The notes: a model not told the origin generated them from the sequence alone. A DNA stretch of 64,000 nt from Lampris incognitus (GCF_029633865.1 NC_079220.1:60008077-60072076); one strand, 5' to 3'. Counted from the first letter of the stretch, positions 9,764-21,725 are shown. Numbers and translations: made by a program.

Positions 9764-12700
9764 AATCTACTACTACTACTTTTGGCTCCTCCCGTTAGGG
9801 GTCACCACAGCGGATCATCCGTTTCCATTTCTTCCTGTCCTCCGCATCTTCCTCTGCTACACCAGCCACCTGCATGTCCTCCCTCACCACCTCCATAAAC
9901 CTCCTCTTTGGCCTTCCTCTTTTCCTCTTCCCTGGCAGCTCCATACTCAGCATCTTTCTCCCAATATACCCAGCATCTCTCCTCCACACATGTCCAAACC
10001 ATCTCAGTCTTGCCTCTCTTGCTTAGTCTCCAAACCGTCCAACCTGAGCTGTCCCTCTAATATGATCATTCCTAATCCTGTCCTCCTCTGTCACTCCCAA
10101 TGAAAATCTTAGCATCTTCAACTCTGCCACCTCCAGCTCCACCTCCTGTCTTTTTATCAGTGCCACTGTCTCCAAATCATACAACATAGCTGGTCTCACA
10201 AGCATCTTGTAAACCTTCCCTTTAACTCTTGCTGGTACCCTTCTGTCGCAAATCACTCTTGACACTCTTCTCCACCCACTCCACCCTGCCTGGACTCTCT
10301 TCTTCACCTCTCTCCTGCACTCCCCATTACTTTGGACAGTTGATCCCAAGTATTTTAACTCATATGCCTTCTTCATCTCTATTCCTTGCATCCTGACCAT
10401 TCCACTGTCCTCCCTCTTATTCACGCATATGTATTCCGTCTTGCTCCTACTGACTTTCATTCCTCTTCTCTCCAGTGCATACCTCCACCTCTCCAGGCTC
10501 TCCTCAACCTGCACCCTACTCTTGCTACAGATCACAATGTTATCTGCAAACATCATCGTCCACGGAGACTCCTGCTTGATCTCGTCCGTCAACCTGTATC
10601 ACCATTGCAAACAAGAAAGGGCTCAGAGACGATTCTTGATGTAATCCCACCTCCGCCTTGAACCCATCTGTCATTCCAACCACACACCTCACCACTGTCG
10701 CACTTCCCTCATACATATCCGGCACCACTCCTACATACTTCTCTGCAACTCCTGACTTTCTCATGCAATACCACACCTCCTCTCTCGGCACCCTGTCATA
10801 TGCTTTCTCTAAATCTACAAAGACAGACAAAATATAACTCCTTCTGGCCTTCTCTACACTTCTCAATCAACATTCTCAAAGCAAACATCACATCTGTGGT
10901 GCTCTTTCCTGGCATGAAACCATACTGCTGCTCGCTGATCGTCACCTCTCCTCTTAACCTAGCTTCTGTTACTCTTTCTCATATCTTCATGCTGTGGTTG
11001 ACCAACTTTCTACCTCTGTAGTTGCTACAGTTCGGCACATCGCCCTTGTTCTTGAAAATCTGTACCGGTATGCTTCTTCTCCACTCCTCAGGCATCCTCT
11101 CACTTTCCAAGATTGTGTTAAACAATCTAGTTAAAAACCCCACTGCCATCTGTCCTAAACATCTCCATGCCTCCACAGGTATGTCATCTGGACCAACTGC
11201 CTTTCCACTCCTCATCCTCTTCATAGCTGCCCTCACTTCCTCCTTGCTAATCCACTTCACTTCCTGATTCACTCCCCACATCATCCAACCTTCTCTCTCT
11301 CTCATTTTTGTCATTTATCCGCCCCTGAAAGTACTCCTTCCACCTTCTTAGCACATTCTCCTCACTTGTCAGCACATTTCCATCTCTATCCTTGAACGCC
11401 CTAACCGGCTGCACATCCTTCCCAGCTCGGTATCTCTGTCTAGCCAATCGGTACAAGTCTTCTTCTTCTTCCGTAATGTCTAACTTCTCATACAACTCAC
11501 CGCACGCTTTTTCCTTTGCCACCTCTCTCTTCACTGTGTCACGCTGTGTCTCCTTGTACTCCTGTCTACTTTCTTCTCTCTGACTATCCCACTTCTTCTT
11601 TGCCAACCTCTTCCTCTGTATACATTGCTGTACTTTCTCATTCCACCACCAAGTCTCCTTGTCTTCCTTTCTCTGACAAGATGACACACCAAGTACCTTC
11701 CTAGCTGTCTCCCTCACTATTTCTGCAGTGGTTGCCCAGCCTTCCAGCAACTCTTCACTACCACCCAGTGCCTGTCTTAACCCCTGCCTGATCTCCACAC
11801 AACAGTCTTCCTTATTCAACTTCCACCACTTGATCTTCAGCTCTGCCTTCACTCACTTCCTCTTCTTGGTCTCCAAAGTCATCCTACAGACCACCATCCG
11901 ATGCTGCCTAGCTACGTTCTCCCCTGTCACCACCTTGCAGTCTCCAATCTCTGTCAGATCGTGCCTCCTGCACAAGATATAGACCTGTGTGCACTTTCCT
12001 CCACTCTTATACTTCACCCTGTCTTCCTCCTTCTTCTTGAAATATGTATTCGCCACAGCCATTTCCATCCTTTTCGCAAAATCTACCACCATCTGTCCTT
12101 CCACAATCCTCTCCTTGACACCATACCTCCTCATCGCCTCTGTTCCCTTCGCCAACATTCCCATTGAAGTCCGCTCCAATCACCACTCTCCTCCTTGGGT
12201 ACACTCTCCACCACTTCATCCAACTCACTCCAGAATTATTTTCTCTTCCATCTCACACCCAACTTGCGGGGCATATGTGCTGATGATATTCATCATCACA
12301 CCTTCGATTTCCAGCTTCATATTCATCAATCTGTCTGACACTCTCTTCACCTCCAACCCACTCTGGACATACTCTTCCTTCAGAATTACCCCTACCCCAT
12401 TTCTCCTCCCATTCGCACCATGGTAGAAGAGTTTGAATGCACCTCCGATGCTTCTGGCCTTACTCCCCTTCCTCCTGGTCTCTTGTCCACACAGTATACC
12501 TACCTTTCTTCTTTCCATCATATCAGCCAGCTTTCTCCCTTTACCAGTCATAGTGCCAACATTCAAAGTACCGATGCTCACCTTCACACTCCTACCCTTC
12601 CTCCAGGCCTGCTGCCTCTTGACATGCCTTCCCCCTCTCCTTCTCCTTCGCCCAACAGTAGCATAGTTTCCACCGGCACCCTGCTGGTTAACAGCACCGG

Positions 12701-12890
12701 TGGCGGTTGTTGGTAACCCGGGCCTCGACCGATCCAGTATGGAAATCCGATTTATAATCCTCATATTTGATTTGAGAAAGATTTTACGTCGGATGCCCTT
12801 CCTGACACAACCCTCCCCATTTATCTGGGTTTGGAACCAGCACTAAGAATGCACTGGCTTGTGCATCCTCGGTGGCTGGGATCCCTGATG
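9764..12890 (-). mobile_element. RTE-like LINE, near full length, dead (copy B)
   Basis: A 3.1-kb minus-strand LINE in the nacc2 intron. The 5' leader (12890-12700) matches that of copy C (AGGATGCACAAGCCAGTGC; CATACTGGATCGGTCGAGGC). APE endonuclease: 12764-11853, with GTLNVGTMTGKGRKLADMM, AYAP-like STYAPQVGCE, and GADFNGNVG in a shifted frame. Linker: 11852-11247. RT: 11314-10023, with RMRSGKAVGPDDIPVEAW, FVDLEKAYDRVPREE and MMFADNIVICSK. C terminus: 9989-9795, with GYIGRKMLSMELPGKRKRGR. The catalytic FADD reads FADN, and the ORF is cut by several frameshifts and stops, so the copy is inactive. The 3' end is a GTA-type microsatellite (9764-9778 read in reverse). No clear target duplication found. 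Confidence 0.88.
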
Positions 12891-13296
12891 AGAATTATTT
12901 TTTTTAAATTAATTGTCAATTTAGCAATGAGATTAAATCTATGATCAGAATTGTCTCAGCTCTGTAATTGGGACATTTTTTGTGACTTTTAATTATAGCA
13001 AAATTCAATTATTCCTCGTTTTGCTGAGTTTTACCTTTGAATGAAGATAAGGATGAAAATTCTTTGTTTTCCCATGTGAATTTAATAGAATTATTTTTCC
13101 AGCAAAATTTCAAATTTTCAAAACAATTATTTAAAGGGAAAATTCACATATTTTCAACCTCATCTCTGTCTGTCTGCAACAAGTATAGCACATGAAAAAC
13201 ACCTGCTGTTGTTCCTGATTGTTTACACGTCTTTGGAGCGGCAGTGAAATTTAGTTTTTCTGGCTGCCAAGTGATGCCGTTTGGCGGCCAGAAAAA
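12891..13296. other. nacc2 intron, nothing recognised
   Basis: AT-rich intron between two LINEs. Confidence 0.5.
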
Positions 13297-13312
13297 CTTC
13301 AACCTAGCAGGG
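13297..13312 (+). repeat. Target-site duplication of L1-like LINE, left copy
   Basis: CTTCAACCTAGCAGGG, repeated exactly at 18601-18616. Confidence 0.92.
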
Positions 13313-13645
13313 ATTCTTTTTTTCTTTTTTTAATTTGTTTATTAAGTTTTACATGAAAATACAAGTGCGCCACCAGTGCATTACAATTTTTTTTAATCCA
13401 AAACAGGTATAAATATATATGTATATGTACATATGCGATAAATTTCTCTATTATCAAAATACTGTAAAAAAGGGACAATCAAAAATGTTATACACAAAAA
13501 CAGCATTACTGCCTCAGAAAATAAACTGAAAATAACAAAAAACAAAAACAAAAAAGCAGCCAAAAGAGAGAGGAGGGAAACCCCCCCCCCCCAAAAAAAA
13601 ACAAAACATCAGTCAGCAAACAGTGGTGTCCCTACTAGACAATAC

Positions 13646-13817
13646 TGTAACGTGCACGGACAAGCAGACACGCCGAACCCCGACCAACGGGCCGGAACCC
13701 CCAGCCGACCGGCCAACGCTGCCGCCCGCGGAGCGGGAGACACGGGCCAGCGCCCCGACTGAAGGGCCCGACCCACCAGCCAAGGACCAACGCATCCACC
13801 CACCCACGCACGCCACA
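13646..13817. mobile_element. Palindromic tRNA-like element in the L1 3' UTR, nearly T-free
   Basis: Ends TGTAACG... and ...GCCACA, flanked by ATAC at 13642-13645 and 13818-13821 (possible 4-bp duplication). It aligns without gaps to the reverse complement of the 33487-33611 copy and to 34240-34483. Between 13654 and 13818 there are only three T's (13720, 13760, 13795), while the related copies are about one quarter T. Where they have T, this copy has C, in both arms. Confidence 0.7.
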
Positions 13818-13890
13818 ATACATTGGTATAACAGCAGTTAAACTGCACCCAGCCCAGCATCAGTAGCACTGTAAACCATAAAAAAGTATA

Positions 13891-16800
13891 TCATTCCGGG
13901 ATAAATGGGAAGTGTATGTGATTATTAAATTGACCCCATAATTTCTGGAATTTACCAGCACAACCACTCAGTGAAAGTCGAAGTTTTTCTAATTTGAGAA
14001 AATAGAGAACGTCTCGAGCCCAGTGAAAATAAGAAGGTGACACCTGTGACTTCCATTCAATCACTATTAGTCTCCTTGCCAAAAAAGTGGTAAAAGCCAG
14101 GAGGTCTTTTTTAACTGCAGAGAGAGTTGGTAACATAGGAAAGACTCCAAACAACGCACCAAAAGCGGCAGGCTCAACTTTTTCCCCACTTATTACAGAA
14201 ATTATATTGAAAACGTCTGTCCAATATTTATGCAAAGATGGGCAAAGCCAGAGCATATGTATAAGATCCGCAGGTGAATGCTGGCATCTGTTTCATGCAG
14301 GGGACACCCCATCATAGAACTCTGACAAATGGGCATTAGTATAATAGGTGCGATGAACCAATTTACACTGAATAAGGCTATGCCTCACGCAAATAGAGGA
14401 TTTATGAACTCGTTTTAAAATCTCCGCCCAAATTTCCTCTGATATTGCCTCCCCCAAATCCCTCTCCCATAACATCTTAATGGAATTTAAGGAGTCCGGA
14501 CGTAAAAGATAAATTTGGTTATAAATATATGAGATGGAGCCTTTTAAGGTTGGGATTGGTGTCAGGAAACTATCTAGAACAGAATCATTAGGTAGGTGGG
14601 GAAACATGGGAAACATGTTATGAGCAAAGCTCCGGACCTGCAGATATCTGAAAAAATGTTGCTTAGGATGTGAAAATTTGTCTGACAATTGCTGAAAAGA
14701 GGCAAAAACATTATCAATATACAAGTCTTTAAAGGTGTTGATGCCAAGCCTTTCCCACCTTAAAAAGACACTATCCATCAGGGAAGGAGGGAAAACATGA
14801 TTGGCGGCTAGTGGAGCATAGGTAGAAAAAGTCTGTAGGCCAAAGAAGCGCTTAAACTGAACCCAGATTCTAAGAGATGTTTTAACAATTACATTCTTAG
14901 TATATGGAAATGTGGAGGAATGGATAGGGGAGTGTAGCAAAGCTTTTAACGACGCAGGTTTAGCCGAATTGGATTCTATGATAAGCCATGCTGGAGGGGG
15001 TTGAGAGGCCTCAAGTTGAAGCCAGGATTTAAAAATTCTTATATTGGAAGCCCAATAATAAAATCTAAAGTTAGGCAGTGCCATGCCACCGAGCAGTTTA
15101 GGCCTCTGTAGATATTGCTTACGCATTCTAGGAACTTTCTTATTCCATACAAACTCCAGGATCATGCTGTCTACTTTGTGGAAAAATGTCTGAGGGAGGA
15201 AAAGAGGTATACATTGAAATAGATAGGAAAAGTGTGGGAGAATATTCATTTTGACCATATTGACTCGTGCAACCAAAGAAAGATTAAGAATGGACCAGTG
15301 ATCCAAATCCCCTTTAATTCGGGTCAGCAAAAGGGCAAAATTTGCTTTATAAAGATCCTCCATTTTTTGCGTGACTTTAACTCCCAAATATGTGAAACTG
15401 TGTTGGGCAATCTTAAAGGGTAGAGTATGCAAGGGATAATCTTTAGCGGCAGTATTAATAGGAAATATTTCACTTTTGCTCAAATTCAGTTTGTATCCCG
15501 ATATCAGGCTAAACGACTGAAGAGTGGCGAGTATAGCAGGGACAGCGGTGGGCAAGCCAGAAACGTATAAAAGGAGATCATCCACGTAAAGCGAGGCTTT
15601 CAGTTCCATGCCATTTCTTACTACGACTGTAATATGGGGATTGGATTGGAGCGCTACTGAAAGGGGTTCAATGGCAATAGCAAATAACAAAGGAATTAAG
15701 GGGCAGCCCTGTCTTGTAGAGTAGTAGTCCGAGTTACTGTTATTCGTCCTGATTGAACCATGTGGAGAAGAATAGAGTAACTGAATCCATGAAATAAAGT
15801 TTTTTCCAAAGCCAAATTTCTCTAAAGTGAAGAAAAGATAATTCCACTCCACTCTATTGAACGCCTTCTCGGCATCTAAAGATATCAAAGCCTCTTGAGT
15901 GTCAGAAGGCGGATTATTCTAAATTACATTGAACAAACATCTAAGATTAGAGAATGAAAGCCTATTTCGAATAAATCCTGTTTGATCTTGAGAAATTGTA
16001 GAAGGGAGAACAGATTCAAGGCGTAGTGCTAGTAATTTGGATAACAATTTAAAGTCAGCATTCAGTAAACTTATTGGGCGATAAGAGCAGCAAGCTAAGG
16101 GATCTTTGTCTTTTTTCAAGAGGAGAGAAATAGAGGCTTGATTAAGAGTTTGAGGAAGACGTCCAGCGACAAGTGATTTGTTAAACATATCTAATAGTAA
16201 AGGGGCCAGCTTGTGCTAAAACTTTTTATAAAATTCAGACGGAAAACCACCTGGGCCTGGGCACTTCCCATTTTTCAGAGATGTAGCAGCTGCGTGAAGT
16301 TCTGAAATAGTAATTGAATTCTCTAATACTTTCACGTCTGATAGACCAATAGAGGGAATATCTAAATTTTCAAAGAAGGTATCATAATTAGGAGGAGATG
16401 GACCTTGATCAGAAGAGTAAAGAGATATATAAAATTCCTTAAAAATATTATTAATTTCTAAAGGGTCAGTAGTTTTACCTGAATCTCTTTGGATCTGAGA
16501 AATGTGACGCGATGTAGCCATTTGGCGCAACTGGTGTGATAGTAGCTTGCTGGCCTTATCACCATGTTCATAGAACCGGGATCTCGACTGGAGCAAGAGC
16601 TCAGTGGTGCAATGAGTCATGAGGGCATCGTACTCAGCTTGTAAGGAGGGATGTTCCTTGTAAATATCTGGGGACTGGGAGGAAGCATAGACGTTATCAA
16701 GTTGAGAAATACTCTTTGCCAGCCTAGATAATTTTTCCTCTCTAACTGTTCTGTCATGTCTTGAATAAGAAATTATTCCCCCCCTAATATATCCCTTTAA

Positions 16801-17645
16801 TGTCTCCCACAGCAAAGAAGCAGACACATCAGGTGTGTTGTTTACACTCACAAAAAAGTCAATCTGTTGTGAAACAAAGTTAACAAAATTCTCATACGAT
16901 AGTAAGTGCGTGTTGATTATGTTTTTAAAAAAATGTTCATTGAGATTGGAGCATGGTCAGATATGACAATAGCATTGTATTTACAGTCTGACACTGATGA
17001 AAGTAGTCTATTATCAACCAAGAAAAATTCAATACGGGTGAAAGTGTTATGCACATGGGAGAAGAAAGAATATTCCCTTTTAGAAGGGTTGAAAAAGCAC
17101 CAGGCATCAGAAACTGCAAACTCTTCCATGAAAGACTGGATTACTTTGGCAGATTTCGAAGGTGAGCAAACCTTAGAGAAGGAGCGGTCCAACTGAGGAT
17201 TGAGCCAGCAATTAAAGTCACCTCCTAAAATCAAACAGTGTGAAGACATATCAGGGAGAGTTGAGAAGAGACGTTTAAAAAAGGCCTCGTCGTCATAATT
17301 TGGAGCATATACATTTGCCAAAATCAAGTGAGTGTTATGTATTTGGCCAGTAACAATAACGAATCTACCATTTGGATCAGAAATAACAGATGAATAAATA
17401 AATGGAACAGATTTGTGCAGCAGAATGGCAACCCCCTGTGATTTACCCTAGAATGTAGAATGGTATATCTGACCCACCCATACCCTTTTCAATCTGGCAT
17501 GATCAGAAGCTTTAAGATGGGTTTCTTGTAAAAAGATCACCTGAGCACCAAGAGTGTGAAGATGATGCAACACCTTGCTACGTTTTATGGGGTTATTGAG
17601 TCCTTTACAGTTAAAACTAACGAATTTAATGCACCCCCCCCCCAT
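13891..17645 (-). pseudogene. L1-like ORF2 (endonuclease and reverse transcriptase)
   Basis: The endonuclease starts at 17645 (MGGGCIKFVSFNCKGLNN, IFLQETHL) and continues at 17327-16917 (ANVYAPN, GGDFNCWLNP, SDHAPIS). RT: 16851-15919 (SLKNGKCPGPGGFPSEFYKK; YRPISLLNADFKLLSKLLA; SQDQTGFIRNR), then 15888-13891 (LDAEKAFNRVEW, STRQGCPLIPLLFAIAIEPL, ASLYVDDLLLY with the catalytic YVDD, NLSKSEIFP). The C-terminal L1 domain follows (LPNFRFYYWASN; MLWLCPSLHKYW). I see in-frame stops near 17448, 16216, 15919 and 14293 and one frameshift near 16.85-16.92 kb; 16851 to 13891 is otherwise a single frame. Catalytic residues are kept. The living protein nicks target DNA and primes reverse transcription. Confidence 0.88.
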
Positions 17646-18339
17646 ATGAAGGCACTTTTAAATTAGTATGAGACATGACTAAGCATATACAGTGCTATAT
17701 ACAAGGGCAGCGTGACAGCAGTAGAGCATAACACTGAAAACAAATGCCTGACTGATGGGGAAAAAAGAAAAAAGAGGACCAAGAACAAAAACGAAAAACA
17801 AAACCAAAAGCCCTTCCACCCTTCCACCCACTGGTAGAAGCATCCCCCCAAACGGGATGCGTGCAACTTGACCCCAAAAAACACATAAACTATCACTACT
17901 TGGCGTCCACTAAGAAAATGTGACATTTTAAGGAAACAATAAAAATATACAATAATAAACAGGCTTATAGCCTAATAATGTAAATATGTATGGTCTAAGC
18001 AGCTACATGTAACTATTCCACCCTAGAAAAAGTAGACAAGCAGCATGAATTTGCAGCATCAAACAAGCTTAACATGAAAGTGACTCCTGTTGTTAAAACT
18101 TCGAAGTTGAAGTATTCATGCATAATTAAACAGCAAATATGTATTCAAGTTTTAACTGTAAACAACTTAAGATTTTAAAAAAAGCAGCGAAAAGTGAACA
18201 GAAAACAGTGGTAACATCAGTCTCTAGCATAGACTGGTCTCTAACGGTAGGAAATCTAATGTCCCTGAAGCAAGGCACTATGGGAAATGTAGTCTTATTG
18301 CCTGGCAGTAGTGGCTAACCAGCTAGCTAGTTAGCATGT

Positions 18340-18600
18340 CAGCTAAACTGCATCAGGATCGACAACTTTTTTAATGTTTTTCTCAACAAAATCTGATGCC
18401 AAAGCAGGGTCATCAAACCTGAGTTTGTCCGCTGGGTAAGGTAATGCGAAGCGTTGCCGGGTAGAGAAGACCAGACTTGATGTTTGGGCAAGAGTGGAGC
18501 TCCTTCTTCACTTTGGCAGAGGCGGCCTGTTTCTTGGCCACCGCTGGAGTGAAAACCGGGAAAATCGAGATCCTTCTGCCATTGTAGGAGAGAGGAGAGG
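18340..18600 (-). pseudogene. L1-like ORF1, C-terminal fragment
   Basis: The minus-strand reading gives YNGRRISIFPVFTPAVAKKQ then AKVKKELHSCPNIKSGLLYP and ATLRITLPSG. This is the conserved C-terminal domain of fish L1 ORF1 RNA-binding proteins. It is cut off by the 5' truncation at 18600, followed by stops, and lies upstream of ORF2 as in a normal L1. Confidence 0.75.
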
Positions 18601-18616
18601 CTTCAACCTAGCAGGG
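18601..18616 (+). repeat. Target-site duplication of L1-like LINE, right copy
   Basis: Exact partner of 13297-13312. Confidence 0.92.
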
Positions 18617-18941
18617 TTTCTAATCTAGTCTAAACCCGCTGTTGGAAAAAAAAAACATATCCTCGTTCTCTTGACTAAGCAATGTTTCTTTTGGTGTAAA
18701 TGAGGTCCCACACGATATGGAGGCTTGCGTACATTCTGGTACATGTAGGCGCTGTGGGAAAGACTGTGAGCAGGACAACATTAAATTCTCCATCAGTATA
18801 GTACACAGTGAAGACTTTATTGCTTCAATCCACTAGATTACTCATCAGTAACAATTGCATGTACACAAAACCATAGGCAAAATTTCCCTTAAATTGATAT
18901 TGTGCTTTTGTCCTGATTCTGTTTGTTCCATTTGTTGCCAG
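18617..18941. other. End of nacc2 intron
   Basis: Unique sequence ending in a pyrimidine-rich acceptor (TTTGTTGCCAG, AG at 18940-18941). Confidence 0.6.
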
Positions 18942-19252
18942 ATTACTGCCAGAACTTTGCCACCAGCTTCAAAGAGAGTGAAATGAATGCCATTGCGGCC
19001 GACATGTGCACAAATGCTCGACGTGTAGTCCGCAAAAGCTGGATCCCCAAGCTGAAGCTGCTGATGGCCGAAAGTGACGCCTACTCTGCTTTCCTCCCGG
19101 ATGCTGTCAAAATGGAGGATGAAACGCTGGGAACAGATCGAGCATTTGACCCTGCTGCCTTGGAGGCCACCAGCAGCGCGGGTGCAGAGTCGGGTGGTTC
19201 CTCAGCTGAATCGCTACAAGGCACACGCGGGGATGGTGGAGTATTATTTTGA
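18942..19252 (+). CDS. nacc2: nacc2-like gene, last coding exon (BEN domain end and C terminus)
   Basis: With the T from 8591 the exon reads [16 protein letters not shown], then [20 protein letters not shown] and [18 protein letters not shown], then an acidic tail ending [16 protein letters not shown] and TGA at 19250-19252. The YCQNF...[16 protein letters not shown] string is the BEN domain core of NACC proteins, which binds DNA. The short tail with GGSSAESLQ resembles the NACC2 ending (GPSAEALQ) and not the long proline-rich NACC1 tail. The preceding intron is 10,350 bp, about 80% of it transposons. The coding sequence looks intact and under constraint. Confidence 0.85.
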
Positions 19253-20030
19253 GGGTCCTGTTCAGGGAAGGTTGAAGAACAGCGATAACATTTATACCAG
19301 TGCCCCATTCCCTCTCATTTGCCCCACACTATTCTTTTATGCTTAACTGTTATTACCACACTGTATGGTAAACAGTGGTTGTTCTCTACTGTAACCAGAA
19401 GTGGAAATGATAATCTTCAATTTATGACTGCATGATGAAATGTTTTTTTTTTTTTTTTAAAGAAGAGAGCGAGAGGGTGCTTTGTTGTCTTCCATTCACT
19501 CTTTGCTTCCCCTTGTATTTTAAGGACTGTATTTGCATACAACCCAGCATAATACATACATGTGGGGAAGGAAGCAGTCATTCCCCACATAGGAAGGATG
19601 TATAGGTGGATGGACAGTTTGTTGAATGGAAGGATGGACAGACACATTTAGAGTAAAGGGGGTTGAGGATATTGAACGCAAGTTTTGGTGGTATCTCTCC
19701 GTCAGTTTGAGAAAGTGCATTCCAGCCTTGAAAAAGGAAGCAAAAGTGAGGACAAACAATGGCATATGAAATGACAACCACAATTCTTTCCCCTTCTCTT
19801 CCCTGCAGATCTACCCACTGCCGTAAAAACATTCACCTCTATCCCACCCACCACCCTCGTCATCAAAACAAATGGATCACACCCAGGTGTTTACCATTGT
19901 GCCAGGATTTACTCGCCCCTTCTCTGTCATTTCAGCACAGCTCTCTGCTTAGTATAACCTGACCACCACCCAGAAAGCAGTGGGAAAGGGTATTTACTGT
20001 GATGAATAAACTGAAAATGTAAGGGGGACC
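19253..20030 (+). other. nacc2: Putative nacc2 3' UTR
   Basis: Follows the stop codon directly. An AATAAA lies at 20005-20010, a plausible poly(A) signal with a T-rich stretch at 20041-20052. Other AATAAA motifs occur farther downstream, so the true end is uncertain. Confidence 0.45.
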
Positions 20031-20308
20031 AGAAAAAAGGTCATATTTTTTTGGAAGGAGATATATTTATACAAGTACACATACCTACACAGTGTATGTG
20101 CTGAGAGAGCAAGAGATTGTTTAAAAAAATCTCAATCCGTGTATTGTATTTAAAATAGCAGTGTTGCAAAGACAGGTCTTGCTGAATGAGGAAAAGTACT
20201 ATTTTTGCATATAAATGTCATACAATTGTAGTCATTGTGCTCCTAACATAAGACTGTTAGTCGTTTATTTTTATCTATAGTTTGACAGTGCCCAGTGTGA
20301 TAAACAAA

Positions 20309-20316
20309 GTGGAGAA
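20309..20316 (+). repeat. 8-bp hAT target duplication, left copy
   Basis: GTGGAGAA, repeated exactly at 21958-21965. Confidence 0.85.
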
Positions 20317-20539
20317 CAGGGTTGGGCATCGAGAATTTGGAACCGGTTCCAAAATTCCGATTCCAAAGGAATCGTTAAGAATTCACATTTCGATTCTGCC
20401 TATCTGTCCCTAAATACATTTCCCTCGCGCTAAAGTTAGTGTCGGTTTCCGTGGTGGCGGCGTGCAGCTTCCGTAGTTTCCGCCTCCGCAAGTTAAATGT
20501 GCGCCATCATGGACCACAGCGAGCGGCGGTTTTGCCTTG

Positions 20540-20660
20540 AAAAAGGAAGGGTTGGCGCTGTGGTAAAATTACTTTGTGCAAGGGAGGATGCACAGCAAAT
20601 AAGGCCAAACACCTCCGCCTACACGGCGTAGTTAACCAGTGCAGCGCGTGTGACACGCGG
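20540..20660 (+). pseudogene. BED-zinc-finger-like exon remnant inside hAT
   Basis: From 20560 the reading includes KITLCKGGCTANKAKHLRLH then GVVNQCSACD. The C..GC...KAKHLRLHG spacing resembles the BED finger at the N terminus of hAT transposases. It probably survives from the first exon of the autonomous parent; the rest is missing. Confidence 0.4.
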
Positions 20661-21149
20661 CGCCGCGCGGTCTCCACCTCTTGCCTCGGCGTCCTCTCAG
20701 CAACCCTGAGCACACAGCAAGCAGCACCTCGTCGCAACTGGGTAGGTGGAAACTGATAACCTTTGCCTTCTTCGGAACAGGGAGACAGCAAATAACTTAT
20801 ACGTGAGCGAACTGCTACAAGCTGCATGCAAATACCGAAATGTGACGTTTTGTCTGCCAGTCGGCAGTAACACGCTGGGGAGCCTCGACGCCAGTTTGTG
20901 GTGTCGTAGCAGATTTCAGTAACGACCGCAGGTAACGTTAAGAAAAGGGTTACTGAGACCGGTGAGCATGCGACGCTACGTTACGTGCGCAGCCGCCATC
21001 TTATATTAGCTTCTTACTGTATTAACGTAGAACACACGTTTCATTATCCAGCAGTGCCTCCTAGCGGCGGTACAAGGTAAACCATGACAGGACATAACAC
21101 TGAACGGTCGCGCGTACAGCCTGAGAAGGCAGATATGCTCCTTTTTCTA

Positions 21150-21725
21150 ATTTAGGGAGTTTAATGCCTGGTCGTCCGGGCCAGAGTGTGACAGTGTCTT
21201 TATGTCTTCATCTTCATGTGTGATGATGAAGACATAAAGAACTGCTTCTAATTTAAGGAGTTTAATACCTGGTCGTCCGAGCCAGAGTGTGACTTTGTCT
21301 TTATGTCTTCATCTTCATGTGTGATGATGAAGACATAAAGAACTGATTCTAATTTAGGGAGTTTAATGCCTGGTCGTCCGGGCCAGAGCGTGACTGTGTC
21401 TTTATGTCTTCTTCTTCATGTGTGATGATGAAGACATAAAGAACTGCTTCTAATTTAAGGAGTTTAATACCTGGTTGTCCGGGCCAGAGTGTGACTGTGT
21501 CTTTATGTCTTCATCTTCATGTCATGTGTGATGATGAAGACATAAAGAACTGCTTCTAATTTAGGGAGTTTAATGCCTGGTCGTCCGGGCCAGAGTGTGA
21601 CTGTGTCTTTATGTCTTCATCTTCATGTGTGATGATGAAGACATAAAGAACTGCTTCTAATTTAAGGAGTTTAATACCTGGTAGTCCGGGCCAGGGTGTG
21701 ACTGTGTCTTTATAGCTTCAGCTTC
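21150..21725 (+). repeat. 101-bp tandem repeat, about 5.7 copies, alternating two variants
   Basis: GTCGTCCG-type anchors are at 21171, 21272, 21373, 21474, 21580 and 21681 (spacing 101, one 106). Copies alternate between TTTAGGGAGTTTAATGCC and TTTAAGGAGTTTAATACC, i.e. a 202-bp dimer. Each copy holds an inverted pair CTTTATGTCTTCATC / GATGAAGACATAAAG. Confidence 0.9.

Larger units (their letters stand above)
13313..18600 (-). mobile_element. L1-like LINE, 5'-truncated, 5.29 kb
   Basis: Minus-strand insertion bounded by a 16-bp perfect duplication. It begins on the plus strand with a T-rich stretch (reverse of a degraded poly-A tail, about 13313-13335). Going up the minus strand there is a 3' UTR that carries a palindromic element (13646-13817), ORF2 (17645-13891) and the C-terminal part of ORF1 (18600-18340). 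The 5' end stops inside ORF1. Few breaks in ORF2 and an exact duplication imply a relatively recent insertion into nacc2's last intron, antisense to the gene. Confidence 0.9.

Noticed and set aside
13609-13869. Open frames on both strands in the GC-rich block of the L1 3' UTR
   Set aside because: They result from the near absence of T, which removes stop codons; no protein-like composition.
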